Assembly (NCBI GenBank): GCA_025934775.1
Contig: JAICWO010000003.1
Location: forward strand, 62,001-126,000
DNA from: Gemmatimonadaceae bacterium
GTDB taxonomy: Bacteria > Gemmatimonadota > Gemmatimonadetes > Gemmatimonadales > Gemmatimonadaceae
Length of the DNA: 64,000 bases
Direction of reading: 5' to 3'
The notes under the pieces were generated by a model, which ran no database searches, was not told where the DNA came from, and worked only from the letters and a program-made list of their open reading frames with translations. Positions 50,608 through 60,351 of the stretch are shown one piece after another; the first letter of the stretch is position 1, and each line of letters opens with the position of its first letter. The position numbers were made by a program, and so were the translations under genes.

Positions 50608-52676
50608 TGGCGGCATCGAACGTGGTGTTCGCGTTCGTGCTCACGCTGGGCGCGGGCTTCTTCGCGCTCAACGTGCAGCGGCTCGTGCGGTACATGCGCC
50701 TGGGGTACGCCGAGAACCGAATCGATCACCCGTTGGTGCGACTGAAGAACGTGCTCACGATTGGGATCGGCCAGCGGAAGATCTTCCGCGATCCGATCCC
50801 CGGCGCGATGCACGCGACGATCTTCTGGGGATTTCTCGTCCTGACGGCGGGGACGGTCGAGATACTCATCCAGGGCGTCTTTAGCGGATTCTCATACGCC
50901 CGCATCCTGCCGCATCCGCTGTACGCATTGTATGCGGCGTCGCAGGACGCGTTCGCGCTGTTCGTGCTCGCCGCGATCGCGTTCGCGTACTACCGGCGGC
51001 TCGTGCTGCATCCGCGGCGGCTCGACGGCGACAATCTCGAGCACGCGGACGCGTACATCATTCTCGGATTGATTGGCGGCTTGATGGTCACGCTGCTCCT
51101 GGCCAACGCCTGCCAATTTCTGGTCGATCCGGCGTCGATCGGTCCGGAGAAGTTCGTGTCGCGCGGCATCGCGGCGGCGATCGCGCCAATCGACGCCTAT
51201 CCGAGCACGCCGGCCACCGTGTTCTGGTGGCTGCACGTGCTGATCGTGCTCACGTTCCTCAACTACCTGCCCTACTCCAAGCATCTCCACGTCGTCACGT
51301 CGCTCATCAACGTGTTCTTCTCGAACACGAGCGGACCGCCGCAGAAGGGCGTGATGCGGTTCATGGATCTCGAGGCCGATGTGGAGCAGTTCGGCGCCTC
51401 GGACGTGGAGCACCTGTCGTGGAAGAACCTGCTCGACGGCTACTCGTGTACCGAGTGCGGCCGCTGCACCGCCGCGTGCCCGGCGAATCTCACGGGCAAG
51501 CTGCTGAGCCCCCGCAAGATCGTGATCAACACGCGCCAGCGGTTGATGGAGAAGGGGCCCGTGGTGACCGGCGACCGCATGGAGTTCCTGCATCCCGCGC
51601 TGCTGCACGGGGAGGGCGGCGATGCCGGCGCTCAGACGCCCGCGCAGGTGATGGAGCATCGGCTCCTCGACACCTACATCAGCGAAGAAGAGCTGTGGCA
51701 GTGCACGAGCTGCCGCGCGTGCGTGCAGGAGTGCCCGGTCTCGATCGATCAGCTCGACATCATCAACCAGATGCGGCGGTACCTGGTGTTGAGCGAGTCG
51801 CGGTTTCCCGAGGAGATCCAGCCGGCGTTCGAGTCGCTCGAGCGGAACGGCTCGCCCTGGGCCTTCAGCCCGGCGGACCGCGCGAAGTGGTCGGAGGGCA
51901 TGGAGATTCCGACGATGGCCGAGCTCATGGAGCGCGGCGAACGGCCGGACGTGCTGTTCTGGGTCGGCTGCATGGGATCGTTCGACGATCGGGCGAAGAA
52001 GATCACGGTCGCTTTTGCGAGAATACTCAAAGCGTGCGGGATCAACTTCGCCATCCTCGGCCAGGAGGAGCATTGCCATGGCGACCCGGCGCGCCGCATG
52101 GGCAACGAGTATCTGTACCAGATGCTCGCGAAGGACACCGTCGAGACGCTGAATCGCTACGACGTGACCACGATCGTGACGAGCTGTCCGCACTGCTTCC
52201 ATCAGCTCGGCAACGAGTTTCCGCAGTTTGGCGGGAACTATGAAGTCGTCCATCATTCGACGTACATCGAACGATTGCTGCAGGAGAATCGCGTTCCCTT
52301 GCAGAGCGCGGAAGGGAAGCGGCTCACGGTGGCGTACCACGACTCCTGCTATCTCGGCCGCTACAACGACATCTACGACGCGCCGCGCGAGACGCTCCGG
52401 CGCGCGCTGCCCGTGGTGACGCTCGTCGAGCCGCCGCGGTCGCGCGACCGCGGCTTGTGCTGCGGCGCCGGCGGCGGCCGCATGTTCATGGAGGAGCGGG
52501 TCGGCAAGCGCATCAACGTGGAGCGCACGGAAGAGCTGCTCGCAACGGGCGCCGACACGATCGCGGTCGCCTGCCCGTTCTGCATGACGATGATCAACGA
52601 CGGGGTGAAGGCGAAGGAGGCGGACGTCGCGGTGCTCGATATCGCGGAGGTGGTCGCGGGGCAGCTGCAGAGCTGA
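50607..52676 (+). CDS. etfD: EtfD-like membrane Fe-S oxidoreductase (ETF to quinone)
   Basis: A 689-residue protein that links ETF to the quinone pool, as known for mycobacterial EtfD. Residues 1-250 form about six membrane helices like a NarI/HdrE-type cytochrome b (with His in [10 protein letters not shown] and [11 protein letters not shown]). Two [4Fe-4S] motifs follow, [12 protein letters not shown] and [12 protein letters not shown]. The C-terminal half has two CCG domains ([14 protein letters not shown] with a preceding CHGDP, and [13 protein letters not shown] with ACPFCMTMI) of the heterodisulfide-reductase type. The exact ligands of the noncubane or second-type clusters are inferred from the family. 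It ends the etf operon at a strong terminator. Confidence 0.92.
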
Positions 52677-52696
52677 GTCGCGACACCAGTCGAAAC

Positions 52697-52738
52697 GCGA
52701 ACGGGGCCCGCGATCATCGCCGGCCCCGTTCGCATTTT
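52697..52738. terminator. Intrinsic terminator after etfD
   Basis: GCGAACGGGGCC (52697-52708) pairs exactly with 52722-52733 around a 13-nt loop and is followed by ATTTT. On the other strand the hairpin can also end the convergent Big2 gene's transcript. Confidence 0.9.
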
Positions 52739-52750
52739 AAAGATCGCTCG

Positions 52751-55258
52751 TTATGGTTTTGCGATCACGTACGGTTTGCCGTCGCCGCTCGTGGCCAGCA
52801 CCTGGAAGCTGGCGGGGAAGGCCGTGAACATCTCGTGAATCGATTCACCCCAGTTCGAGAGCGACGCGGCGGTCACGCCGGCCATGATTGGATGGGTCGG
52901 GTCGGCGATCAGGACCTGGTCCGACGAGAAGTCCTGGCCGACCACGGAGAACGTGCCGAGAGAGCTCAGGAACGACACTGGCGTGTTCGCCGGCGCGCTG
53001 AAGTAGTAGCAGCTCAGGCTCGCGAAGAGCGCGGTGCCGCTCGACTGCGACACCCACTTCAACGCGTTCTGGACCATCTGCATGCCGCCGTCCTGCTGGT
53101 GGAACACGTAGTCGGTTCCAATCAGCACCACGCGCCCGGTGACGAGCGGCAGCCAGACGCTCGCATTGGCGAACGCGGCTCCGAGCACGCCGATCGGATC
53201 GCTCGAGCAGTCGTTGTCGCCGAAGACGATCGCACTGTACTTGGCGAAATCGGAACGCGACATCGATGCCCACGTCGGGGCGTCGACCACCGTGACATCG
53301 AGGCCGGCCTTCTGCGCGAGCGTCAGCTCGTTTTCCGCGCCGGAGAAGGTGTTGAACGACGCGCGGATCCGGCTCGATGCTCTGATCCCGCTCGGTCTCG
53401 CGTTCGGCTGTGGGACCGTCCGGCCAGCACTGACTCCGGCCGGTGCTGCCCCCCCTCGCGGTGTGCGACTGAACGTGCCGAAGCTGAAGTTGTCCATCGA
53501 CGGACCGTAGATCAGGATCTTGCCGCTCTTCACGGTGTCGGTAGAGACCACTGTGATCGTCGTCGTGCCTGTCAACGAGCCCGCGGACGCGGTGATCTTA
53601 CCCAGCCCGCCCGAGAGCCCGACGATGCGGCCGTCGGCGCCAATCGAGATGATGCTCGGCGTCGTCGTCGACCACGCCGGTGTCACGTCGGAGAGCGCGT
53701 TGCCGGTCGCATCGGCGAAGCTCGCATGAGCATTCGTGGAACTGCCGACCTTGATGCTCGACGTGTCGAGGCTGATCGAGATCGACCGCGGCACCGGGAT
53801 CACGTTGAACGTCGCCGACACCGACTTTGAGCCAATCGACGCGGTGATCGTCGCCGTGCCGCCGTGGACGGCGGTCGCGACACCGTTCGCGTCGACCTTG
53901 GCGATGGTCACGTCGGAGCTGGACCAGGTGAACGGAATCGCCATTGCATTGCCGAGCGCGTCGGTGGCGGCCGCCGAGAACGCGCGCGAGTCGCCGATCG
54001 AGTTCACGCCGGCGGTCTTGGGGCTGATCGAGATCGTCGCCGCCACCTGCTGCACCGTGACGCTCGCGGTCGCGCTGAAGCTCTCAGCGGTGGCCGTGAT
54101 GGTCGCCGAGCCGTTGGCGTTCGCCGTCACCGTACCGTTCGCGTCGACCGACGCGACAGCGCTGTTGCTGCTCGAGTACGTGAGGGCGATCCCGGCGACG
54201 GACGCGCCGGTGCGCGGAACGATGGTCGCGGTGACGCTCTGCGTCTCGTGCAGCGACGACATGGTGAGCGTCGCCGGTGTGATCTGCACGTGATCGATCG
54301 GCGAGACGACGGTCACCGTCGCCGTTCCGGTCTTGCCTTCCGCCGACGCGGTGAGCGTCGCGGTGCCGATCTTGAGTGCTCTCACCACACCGTTGCTCGC
54401 GATCGTCGCGACGGTCGGATCGGACGAGCTCCACGTGGCGCTTCGGTCGTCGATCAAGTTGCCGCTCGCGTCGCGGAGCTCCGCGGCGACGGCGCCGGAG
54501 TCGCCGCGCACGAGCTGCAGCGCCGCCGGTGCGACGTTCACTTTCGCGACTGGCGCGTGCACCGTGACTTTTGCCGAGTCGGCGAGGCCGGTGATCATGC
54601 GCGCAACGACCCACGTAGCGCCCTGCGCGCCGCCGGCGGTCACGACGCCGTTGTCGTCGACCGTGGCGATAGCGGAATTGGACGTGGTCCAGGCGACGTG
54701 ATTGGGCGCCGTGGTCTGGCCGCTGCTGTTCGTGCCGGAAACGGTGAACGCGGCCGTCGCGCCGGAATTGATCGTGGCGCTGTTCGGCGTGACGCTGATG
54801 CTCTTGAGGGTCGCGTCGGGCCCCGCGGGCACGAGCACCGGCGCGGCGATGCCCGGATTGTCGCCTGGCTTGAGCGTGATCGTCTGCGAGCCCTTGAATG
54901 CGATCACACCTTTGGTGTCGTATTCGGTGAGCTCGAGCGTGTAATTCGCGGTGCTGCCTGAGAACGCGACGTCAAAGGTGAGAACGGCGCTGTCGCCTTG
55001 AAAGTCCGCTTCGACGGCGATGCTGTCGCCGCCCGTGCCGATCAGGACACCGCGCACCTTGGACAGCACGATGATCGGCGCACCGTCGGGCAGCTTTGCG
55101 TAGCGGGGCGCGACGGAGAGGCGTGCGTGCCCCGGCGCGATGCGCGGGGCCACCGGCGTGTGATCGCCGCACGCAGCGGCGATACCGAGCGCCGCGATGA
55201 CACTGAGACGCCGCAACGAGTGCCGTGCAGCTAGGGATTGACGTGCCAGCGATCCCAC
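52751..55258 (-). CDS. Large lipoprotein with five Big2-type Ig-like domains
   Basis: An 835-residue envelope protein. A basic N-terminus with a lipobox (ALGIAAAC) is followed by a 120-residue beta domain, then five tandem Big2-like repeats of about 85 residues each. They begin near ISVTPNSATINSG, VNVAPAALQLVRG, VQITPATLTMSS, ISISPKTAGVNS and ISISLDTSSIKVG, each with a WSSSDP/YSSSNS-type strand and a 'VDANGVV' turn. The last 200 residues form a different alpha/beta domain (GKILIYGPSMDN, AGLDVTVVDAPTWASM, YSAIVFGDNDCSSDP, GRVVLIGTDYVFH), resembling a flavodoxin or type 1 glutamine-amidotransferase-like fold. It is probably an adhesion or surface protein. The start is GTG 55258; no upstream signal alternative. 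Confidence 0.85.
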   Translation of the reverse strand: MGSLARQSLAARHSLRRLSVIAALGIAAACGDHTPVAPRIAPGHARLSVAPRYAKLPDGAPIIVLSKVRGVLIGTGGDSIAVEADFQGDSAVLTFDVAFSGSTANYTLELTEYDTKGVIAFKGSQTITLKPGDNPGIAAPVLVPAGPDATLKSISVTPNSATINSGATAAFTVSGTNSSGQTTAPNHVAWTTSNSAIATVDDNGVVTAGGAQGATWVVARMITGLADSAKVTVHAPVAKVNVAPAALQLVRGDSGAVAAELRDASGNLIDDRSATWSSSDPTVATIASNGVVRALKIGTATLTASAEGKTGTATVTVVSPIDHVQITPATLTMSSLHETQSVTATIVPRTGASVAGIALTYSSSNSAVASVDANGTVTANANGSATITATAESFSATASVTVQQVAATISISPKTAGVNSIGDSRAFSAAATDALGNAMAIPFTWSSSDVTIAKVDANGVATAVHGGTATITASIGSKSVSATFNVIPVPRSISISLDTSSIKVGSSTNAHASFADATGNALSDVTPAWSTTTPSIISIGADGRIVGLSGGLGKITASAGSLTGTTTITVVSTDTVKSGKILIYGPSMDNFSFGTFSRTPRGGAAPAGVSAGRTVPQPNARPSGIRASSRIRASFNTFSGAENELTLAQKAGLDVTVVDAPTWASMSRSDFAKYSAIVFGDNDCSSDPIGVLGAAFANASVWLPLVTGRVVLIGTDYVFHQQDGGMQMVQNALKWVSQSSGTALFASLSCYYFSAPANTPVSFLSSLGTFSVVGQDFSSDQVLIADPTHPIMAGVTAASLSNWGESIHEMFTAFPASFQVLATSGDGKPYVIAKP

Positions 55259-55403
55259 CGCGACCTCCGCCTCGACTGGGTCAGGACATCCGCATTGGCC
55301 CCACGGCGCAAGCCTCAGCGGCTAGCCGTTGGGAGTCGGAATACCCTAGCGAACACCGCGGTCGCTGGCAATGGCAAACCCGGCAGGAAATCCGTGCGGG
55401 TGG

Positions 55404-56096
55404 TCACAGGTCCGGTGCCCATCGGATTTCCAGGACGCTAATCGTTTGTCGGACTTTGTCTTCCGTAAACGGGTGGTCCGTTTGTGCGTGCAGCGTCAGC
55501 CCGAGCGCCGGTAGACTCTCGAAGAATTCGTCGCGCGCCACGCGTCCCGGATCGGCCACGAGCGCCCGACCAGCGGGTCGCAGCGTGGACGCGATGATTC
55601 GTGCGACCAGCGCGCCGTACGGCCGCTCGTACAGCACGTCCGACGCGAACACCAGGTCAAAGCGATCGAGCTTGGCCGGGGGATGGCGCCAATCGAGCAG
55701 GAGCCCGTCACGAAGCGGTCGTCCGTTGCGCGCGGCGTTCACCCGCGAGAAGCGAAGCGCGTCGTCGTAGTAGTCCGACGCGACGACGTCGAAGCCGGCG
55801 CGCGCGGCGCAACACGACACCAATCCCGCTCCGCAGCCCAACTCCAGCGCGGACTGCCCGCGGCCGCCGAGTCCGCCCACGATCCCGGCAAGCACGCGCG
55901 ACGACGGCCACAACTCCGCCCAGTACGGAAGTCGCTCGTCGCGCTCGAATTCGCGTTCGTCGATCAAATCTTCCGCGCTCGCGGGATGCAGAATCGACAG
56001 TGCATGGCGGCCGACGCGCACTGTCGTGTCGACGACGCGAAACCGCCGGCGAAGCGACTCCTCGAGCTTCGCGACGTCGCTGAAATCGCGCTTCAC
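55404..56096 (-). CDS. Class I SAM-dependent methyltransferase (MTF16/lysine-methyltransferase-like)
   Basis: A 230-residue methyltransferase. SAM-binding motif I is ALELGCGAGLVSCCAARAGF, the acidic motif II is VVASDYYDDALRF, and motif IV reads FDLVFASDVLYERPYGALV, whose DVLYE ending is characteristic of the METTL21/EEF1A-lysine methyltransferase group. Bacterial members may methylate proteins such as ribosomal proteins; the target here is unknown. GTG 56096 overlaps the moeA stop by 4 nt (GTGA) and is taken as the start; the Arg-rich extension upstream lies inside moeA. It is the last gene of the fdhE-mobA-dacB-moeA operon. Confidence 0.85.
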   Translation of the reverse strand: MKRDFSDVAKLEESLRRRFRVVDTTVRVGRHALSILHPASAEDLIDEREFERDERLPYWAELWPSSRVLAGIVGGLGGRGQSALELGCGAGLVSCCAARAGFDVVASDYYDDALRFSRVNAARNGRPLRDGLLLDWRHPPAKLDRFDLVFASDVLYERPYGALVARIIASTLRPAGRALVADPGRVARDEFFESLPALGLTLHAQTDHPFTEDKVRQTISVLEIRWAPDL

Positions 56097-57346
56097 AGCG
56101 CGAATTCGCTCGCCAGCAGGGCGTCGTCGCCGAGGAGGAGTGCGGAAAGGGCTTCGCCCGCGGGCACGAGCGGCCGCTCTGGTGGAATCACGAGCAGTGC
56201 GTTCGCGGCGGCCATCGACGTGAGCAGGCCCGAGCCCTGCGGACCGGTTGGCCGCGCCCACGGACCGTCGTCGCGCCACTCGATGACGCCGCGCAGAAAA
56301 TGGGTGAGCGGCGCGGCAATGCTGAGATCCTCACGAGCGCGGACTCGAATCGGCTGCCGAAAGATTCGTCGCTCGCCGCGCAACTTTCTGATCACCGGTC
56401 GGCCGAACAGCTCGAACGTCACCATCGCCGAAACCGGATTGCCCGGCAGGCCGAGCCACGCCATCTCGCCCAGCATGCCGAATCCGATCGGCGCGCCGGG
56501 TCGCATGCGAACGCGCCAGAGCTGCATGTCGGCGCCGAGCGCGCGCAGCACGTCTTTCGTAAAGTCGAATGCTCCCACCGACACGCCGCCTGATGTGATC
56601 AGGAGATCCGCCCAGGCCAATGCGCCGCGAACCATGTGTTCGTACGCTGCGGGATCGTCGGGAGCGATGCCCAGATACCTGACGTCTGCGCCCGCGGCGG
56701 TGGCGCTCGCGCGCAAGGTGTAGCTGTTCGATGAGACGATGCGTTCGCCGCGCCGCACTTCGTCGAAGCGGTCCACGTCCACGAGTTCGTCGCCGGAAAC
56801 GAGAACGGCGATTCGCGGCAGCCGATGGACGAGCGGCCGCGCGCAGCCGACCGACGCCAGCACTCCGAGTTGCGCGGGGCCAATGACGGTGCCGGCGGCG
56901 GCGGCGAGCGAGCCGACGGCGAGATCCTCGCCGCGCGGCCGAACGTTGCGTCCCGCATCGCGCGCGTCGCGGATCTCGACTTTGCTTTCGCCGCCATCGG
57001 TATCCTCGACGCGAATCACCGAATCGGCGCCGTCGGGGATTGGCGCGCCGGTCATGATCCGGATCGCCGTGCCGGGTCGAACCGGCTGTGTCGCGCGCCG
57101 GCCGGCGGCGACCGTCTCGAGCACGGCGAGGACGACCGGCGATTCCGGCCCGGCGCGTGCGACGTCCGCGGCGCGCACGGCGTAGCCGTCCATCGACGAG
57201 TTGTCCCACGGCGGATGCTCGATCGGCGAATGGACGTCTTGGGCGAGGACGCGGTGCAGCGCGTCGCCGAGCGCGATCTGCTCGGCCGGGAGCGCGCGGA
57301 TCGGCGCCAGGATCTTAGCGCTGGCTTCCTCGACGCTGAACGCCAT
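56093..57346 (-). CDS. moeA: Molybdopterin molybdenumtransferase
   Basis: Inserts molybdate into adenylated molybdopterin. The 417-residue product has the MoeA layout: FSVEEASAKILAPIRA at the start, PWDNSSMDGYAVRAADV, GTAIRIMTGAPIPDGADSVIR, the MPT-binding LLITSGGVSVGAFDFTKDVL and the late LPGNPVSAMVTFELF. The start is ATG 57346, 2 bp from the dacB stop. The partner enzymes mobA (same operon) and mog (8288) are present. Loss of N-terminal residues is not seen. Confidence 0.95.
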   Translation of the reverse strand: MAFSVEEASAKILAPIRALPAEQIALGDALHRVLAQDVHSPIEHPPWDNSSMDGYAVRAADVARAGPESPVVLAVLETVAAGRRATQPVRPGTAIRIMTGAPIPDGADSVIRVEDTDGGESKVEIRDARDAGRNVRPRGEDLAVGSLAAAAGTVIGPAQLGVLASVGCARPLVHRLPRIAVLVSGDELVDVDRFDEVRRGERIVSSNSYTLRASATAAGADVRYLGIAPDDPAAYEHMVRGALAWADLLITSGGVSVGAFDFTKDVLRALGADMQLWRVRMRPGAPIGFGMLGEMAWLGLPGNPVSAMVTFELFGRPVIRKLRGERRIFRQPIRVRAREDLSIAAPLTHFLRGVIEWRDDGPWARPTGPQGSGLLTSMAAANALLVIPPERPLVPAGEALSALLLGDDALLASEFAL

Positions 57347-57348
57347 CG

Positions 57349-58857
57349 CTAATGGAGCCGCATCGAGGCGAGTCGCTCGGCGATCACGTCCTGCACGTGC
57401 TCCACGTCGCGGATGTTGGCGGTCCAGTTGTTCGCGAGCAGGCTGAAGATGAGCATGTGATGATCGGCCGTCGTCACGTAGCCGGAGAGCGATCGCGCCT
57501 GCGCGACCGTGCCGGTCTTTGCGTGCACGTTGCCTTCGGCGGGCGTGCCCTTCATGCGGCTGCGAATCGTCCCGTCCACGCCGGCGATCGGCAGCGCGTC
57601 GTAGTAGACCTGGAAGGCGGGCGATTTGCGCACGGCGTCGAGAATGCGCACGACCGTCCGCGGCGAGATGTAGTCGTAGCGCGAGAGCCCGCTGCCGTCG
57701 CGCACGACGGCCTCGGTCGGCACCGGCACCCCCCACTGCGCGATCTGGCGCTCGACGACGGCGCGCGCCGAGTCCGTGCGTCCCGAGCCTGTCGCCTGAA
57801 GGGCGAGCGTGCGGAACACCATCTCGGCGATCTGGTTCTGCGAGGGCTTGAGCAGCGCTTTAAAGATCTCTGATAAGGGCGGCGACGTGAGCGTCGCGAC
57901 CGTGTCGAGGCGCGCCAGGGTGTCGGCCGCGCCTTCGTCGACAGTGATGCCGCGGTCCCGGAGCGCCTGGCGAACGGCCGCGCAGTACGCCACGTCGGGA
58001 TCGTGATGCGTCACCTCGATCACGGCCGAGTCGCCGGCGACGATCGCGCCGGTGAGCACGATGTCCCACGTGGCGCTGTCTTTCACCGCCGCGAGGGTGT
58101 TCGTGACCGGCCGCCCGCTGCGCCCGGTGAGCGACGCCGCGGTCGTCGCGGTGATGCTGACGTGCGGGTAGCCGGCGGCGGGTTTGACGTCGACGCGCAC
58201 GGGATCGCCCGCGTGCGCGCCCGCGTGGACGTGCAGCTCGCTGAAGCCTTCGTTGAACAGCAGCTCGTCGATCGGCGCGGAATATGAATCCTCGAAATCG
58301 TCGTAGGTCCAGCCGTAGCCGAACACTTCGCCGGGAAAGGCGTCGCCGCCGGGCACGACGCGGCCGGTGATGTGCCGCACGCCCTTGGCCGCGATGCTGT
58401 CGGCGATCGCGCGCAGCGGAATCATGGCGTCGCCGAGCATGTGATCGCTGACCGAGGGATCGCCGCGGCCGATGACGACGAGATCGCCGCGCAGGGTTCC
58501 GTCGGCGATCGGCCCGCGCGCGGCGAAGCCCGTGTGATACCGGAAGTCCGGCCCGAGCTGCACGAGCGCCGTGCTCGTCGTGAGAATCTTCATGTTGGAC
58601 GCCGGCATGAACAGCTTGCCGGCGTTGCGCGCGTAGAGCGTGTCGTGCGCGTCGGGGTCGACGATCAGTATTCCCCAATGAGCATTCGAGAATTCCGGTG
58701 CTTCGGCCATCGAGTCGATGAGCGCCCGGAGCGACGCGCGCGCGTCAGCGGCGGAGCGGCTGGTCGCGCCAGGCGCGGGGCGGAGCGGGGTGGCGGCGGG
58801 GGGACGACAGGCGGCGAGGCCGGCGGCGAGCAGCGAGAGACACGCAAAGCGACGCAT
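57349..58857 (-). CDS. dacB: D-alanyl-D-alanine carboxypeptidase/endopeptidase, PBP4 (class C PBP) lipoprotein
   Basis: A 502-residue low-molecular-mass penicillin-binding protein. Lipobox LAAC after a short signal (MRRFACLSLLAAGLAAC). The active-site Ser87-x-x-Lys90 lies in ASNMKILTTSTALVQLG. The second motif is the SxN-type stretch DGSGLSRYDYIS and the third is the KTGT box in HAKTGTVAQARSLSGYV. Between the first two, an insert of about 230 residues is the usual PBP4 accessory domain. It trims peptidoglycan peptides in the periplasm. Its position in a molybdenum-cofactor operon is unexplained. ATG 58857 begins the signal; the stop is 2 bp before moeA. Confidence 0.93.
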   Translation of the reverse strand: MRRFACLSLLAAGLAACRPPAATPLRPAPGATSRSAADARASLRALIDSMAEAPEFSNAHWGILIVDPDAHDTLYARNAGKLFMPASNMKILTTSTALVQLGPDFRYHTGFAARGPIADGTLRGDLVVIGRGDPSVSDHMLGDAMIPLRAIADSIAAKGVRHITGRVVPGGDAFPGEVFGYGWTYDDFEDSYSAPIDELLFNEGFSELHVHAGAHAGDPVRVDVKPAAGYPHVSITATTAASLTGRSGRPVTNTLAAVKDSATWDIVLTGAIVAGDSAVIEVTHHDPDVAYCAAVRQALRDRGITVDEGAADTLARLDTVATLTSPPLSEIFKALLKPSQNQIAEMVFRTLALQATGSGRTDSARAVVERQIAQWGVPVPTEAVVRDGSGLSRYDYISPRTVVRILDAVRKSPAFQVYYDALPIAGVDGTIRSRMKGTPAEGNVHAKTGTVAQARSLSGYVTTADHHMLIFSLLANNWTANIRDVEHVQDVIAERLASMRLH

Positions 58858-58898
58858 TCGATCTCCGTGATGGTCGCGGAGAAGAATACTGCAATCCG

Positions 58899-59489
58899 CT
58901 AGCGCGCGGCGAGCCGCTCCGCGGCGGCGAGATCCGCCGGCGAGTTGACGTTGAAGAAGAGCCGCGCCGGGTCGCCAATGCGCTCGACTTCGGTCCGCGG
59001 AATGCGCGCGACGCCGCTCAGCCGATCGATGAATCGCGACAACGTCAGCTCTCCGGCGTCGATCGCCGCGTCGGCATCGCCCAGCGCCCCGCGGGGATAC
59101 GCGGCGCACATCGGCTCCGGGCCACGCGGACCCTCGGGGACCGCGGCGAGCCCGGAGTCCAGCGCGCGATCGCGGATGAGCAGGAGCAGCGGCGGTGTGA
59201 CGAACGGCATGTCCCACGCGACGACGAGCACGAAGTCCGTCGCGTGCGCGATCGCCGTGTGCACGCCGACGAGACCTCCACGCTCGGCGCGCCGGTCACG
59301 CATGACAGGTGTGCCGGGCAGCCAACCGCCGGCATCCGGATCGTTGCTCACGAGAACCACGCTCGAAACGACCGGGCGAAGTGCCGCCGCGACGCGATCG
59401 ATGATCCGGCGGCCGCCCACCTCGAGCAGTCCTTTTGGTTCGCCGCCGTACCGGGTGCTCGCTCCGCCCGCGACGATCGCGCCGATCAG
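58899..59489 (-). CDS. mobA: Molybdenum cofactor guanylyltransferase, CTG start
   Basis: Adds GMP to Mo-molybdopterin to make MGD (and then bis-MGD). The Rossmann-like GTP loop is AGGASTRYGGEPKGLL at residues 7-22, VGGRRIIDRVAAAL follows, then VLVVAWDMPFVTPPLL with the metal-binding Asp, and the C-terminal FFNVNSPADLAAAE. To include the GTP loop, the only possible start in frame is CTG 59489, because a TGA at 59546 closes the frame and no ATG, GTG or TTG lies between. That CTG overlaps the fdhE stop as CTGA, the same 4-nt coupling used elsewhere in this window. The first GTG (59420) would delete the active-site loop. A total of 196 residues is normal for the family. Confidence 0.85.
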   Translation of the reverse strand: MIGAIVAGGASTRYGGEPKGLLEVGGRRIIDRVAAALRPVVSSVVLVSNDPDAGGWLPGTPVMRDRRAERGGLVGVHTAIAHATDFVLVVAWDMPFVTPPLLLLIRDRALDSGLAAVPEGPRGPEPMCAAYPRGALGDADAAIDAGELTLSRFIDRLSGVARIPRTEVERIGDPARLFFNVNSPADLAAAERLAAR

Positions 59490-60250
59490 GCGCGGAGCCC
59501 TCGCTGCTGCGCCGCTTCGTCCAGGCCGAGCGTGAGCATTCGCTCAACGAGCAGCGGCTGCGGCGGCGCACCGCGCCGCTCCTTGATGTAGCGCCCGCAC
59601 GCGTTGCAGATGGCCACCTGATAGCCGAGATGCGGCGACGCGATGCGCACGACGTCCGGCGCGAGATCCGCACCGCAGCCGATGCAGCCGGCCAGGTCGG
59701 TCCGCCACGTGGAGTCGCACCGCCAGCAGACGAGCGATCGACGCGTATCGGTGATGACGGCGAGATCGGGCGATGCGCCGCAGCACGGGCATTGCGGCCG
59801 CTTCCACGACGAGAATGAGAAGCCGTCGGCGAGCGCCGTCGCCGCGTGGGAGAGCACCGCGTTGCCGATCACCGCCGCGACCGAGCGCGCGAGCCGCATG
59901 GTGGTGTCGCGGGGCAGCGATTCGCCGTTGCACCAGGCGAGCGCCAGCCGCGCCGGATCGAGCGACCGTTCGCGCAGCGCGGTGAGCTGGGGCGTGGTCG
60001 CGAGTCCCGAGTGCTCGAATGACGCCGCGGTGCGGTAGAACGACTTGGTCAGGTCGCCGGTCGTCGAGAGCACGTCGGCCGCGTCGAAGGCGGGGCGGCC
60101 CGCGCGCACGCGCGTCCGTCCCCTCGGCACGTCGAGCGAAACCTTCGTCCGCACGCGAATCGACTCGTGCACGCGCACGAGCGGCTGCAGCTGTTCGGCG
60201 AGATTGCGGCTCGCCGCGGTCGACCGGCGCGTGATCACCTGCGATGCCAA
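59486..60250 (-). CDS. fdhE: Formate dehydrogenase accessory protein FdhE
   Basis: A 254-residue protein needed for assembly of a formate dehydrogenase. It has the family's zinc/iron cysteine pairs: CPCCG (154-157), CWRC (175-178), CIGC (189-192) and CNAC (215-218). The N-terminal half is alpha-helical. FdhE binds iron and helps mature the periplasmic selenomolybdo-enzyme; its presence implies a formate dehydrogenase elsewhere. The TTG start (60250) has GGGGGA 9 nt upstream; a GTG four codons on is possible. It begins the fdhE-mobA-dacB-moeA-methyltransferase operon. Confidence 0.88.
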   Translation of the reverse strand: MASQVITRRSTAASRNLAEQLQPLVRVHESIRVRTKVSLDVPRGRTRVRAGRPAFDAADVLSTTGDLTKSFYRTAASFEHSGLATTPQLTALRERSLDPARLALAWCNGESLPRDTTMRLARSVAAVIGNAVLSHAATALADGFSFSSWKRPQCPCCGASPDLAVITDTRRSLVCWRCDSTWRTDLAGCIGCGADLAPDVVRIASPHLGYQVAICNACGRYIKERRGAPPQPLLVERMLTLGLDEAAQQRGLRA

Positions 60251-60351
60251 GGCGTGCGTTCCCCCAGGGTTGTGTCGCGGGCACGTCGCCCGGCCGTCTA
60301 GCAGAGGAAGAACGAGCCCTCGCCAACGTCACGACCAGCCTGAGCTGGAGC

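Noticed and set aside
55259-55403. Riboswitch-like words (ggcaaaccc, ggaaatcc) before the Big2 gene
   Set aside because: The conserved cores of the cyclic-di-GMP, cobalamin and TPP classes are not complete on either strand, and no gene follows in the fitting direction on the plus strand.
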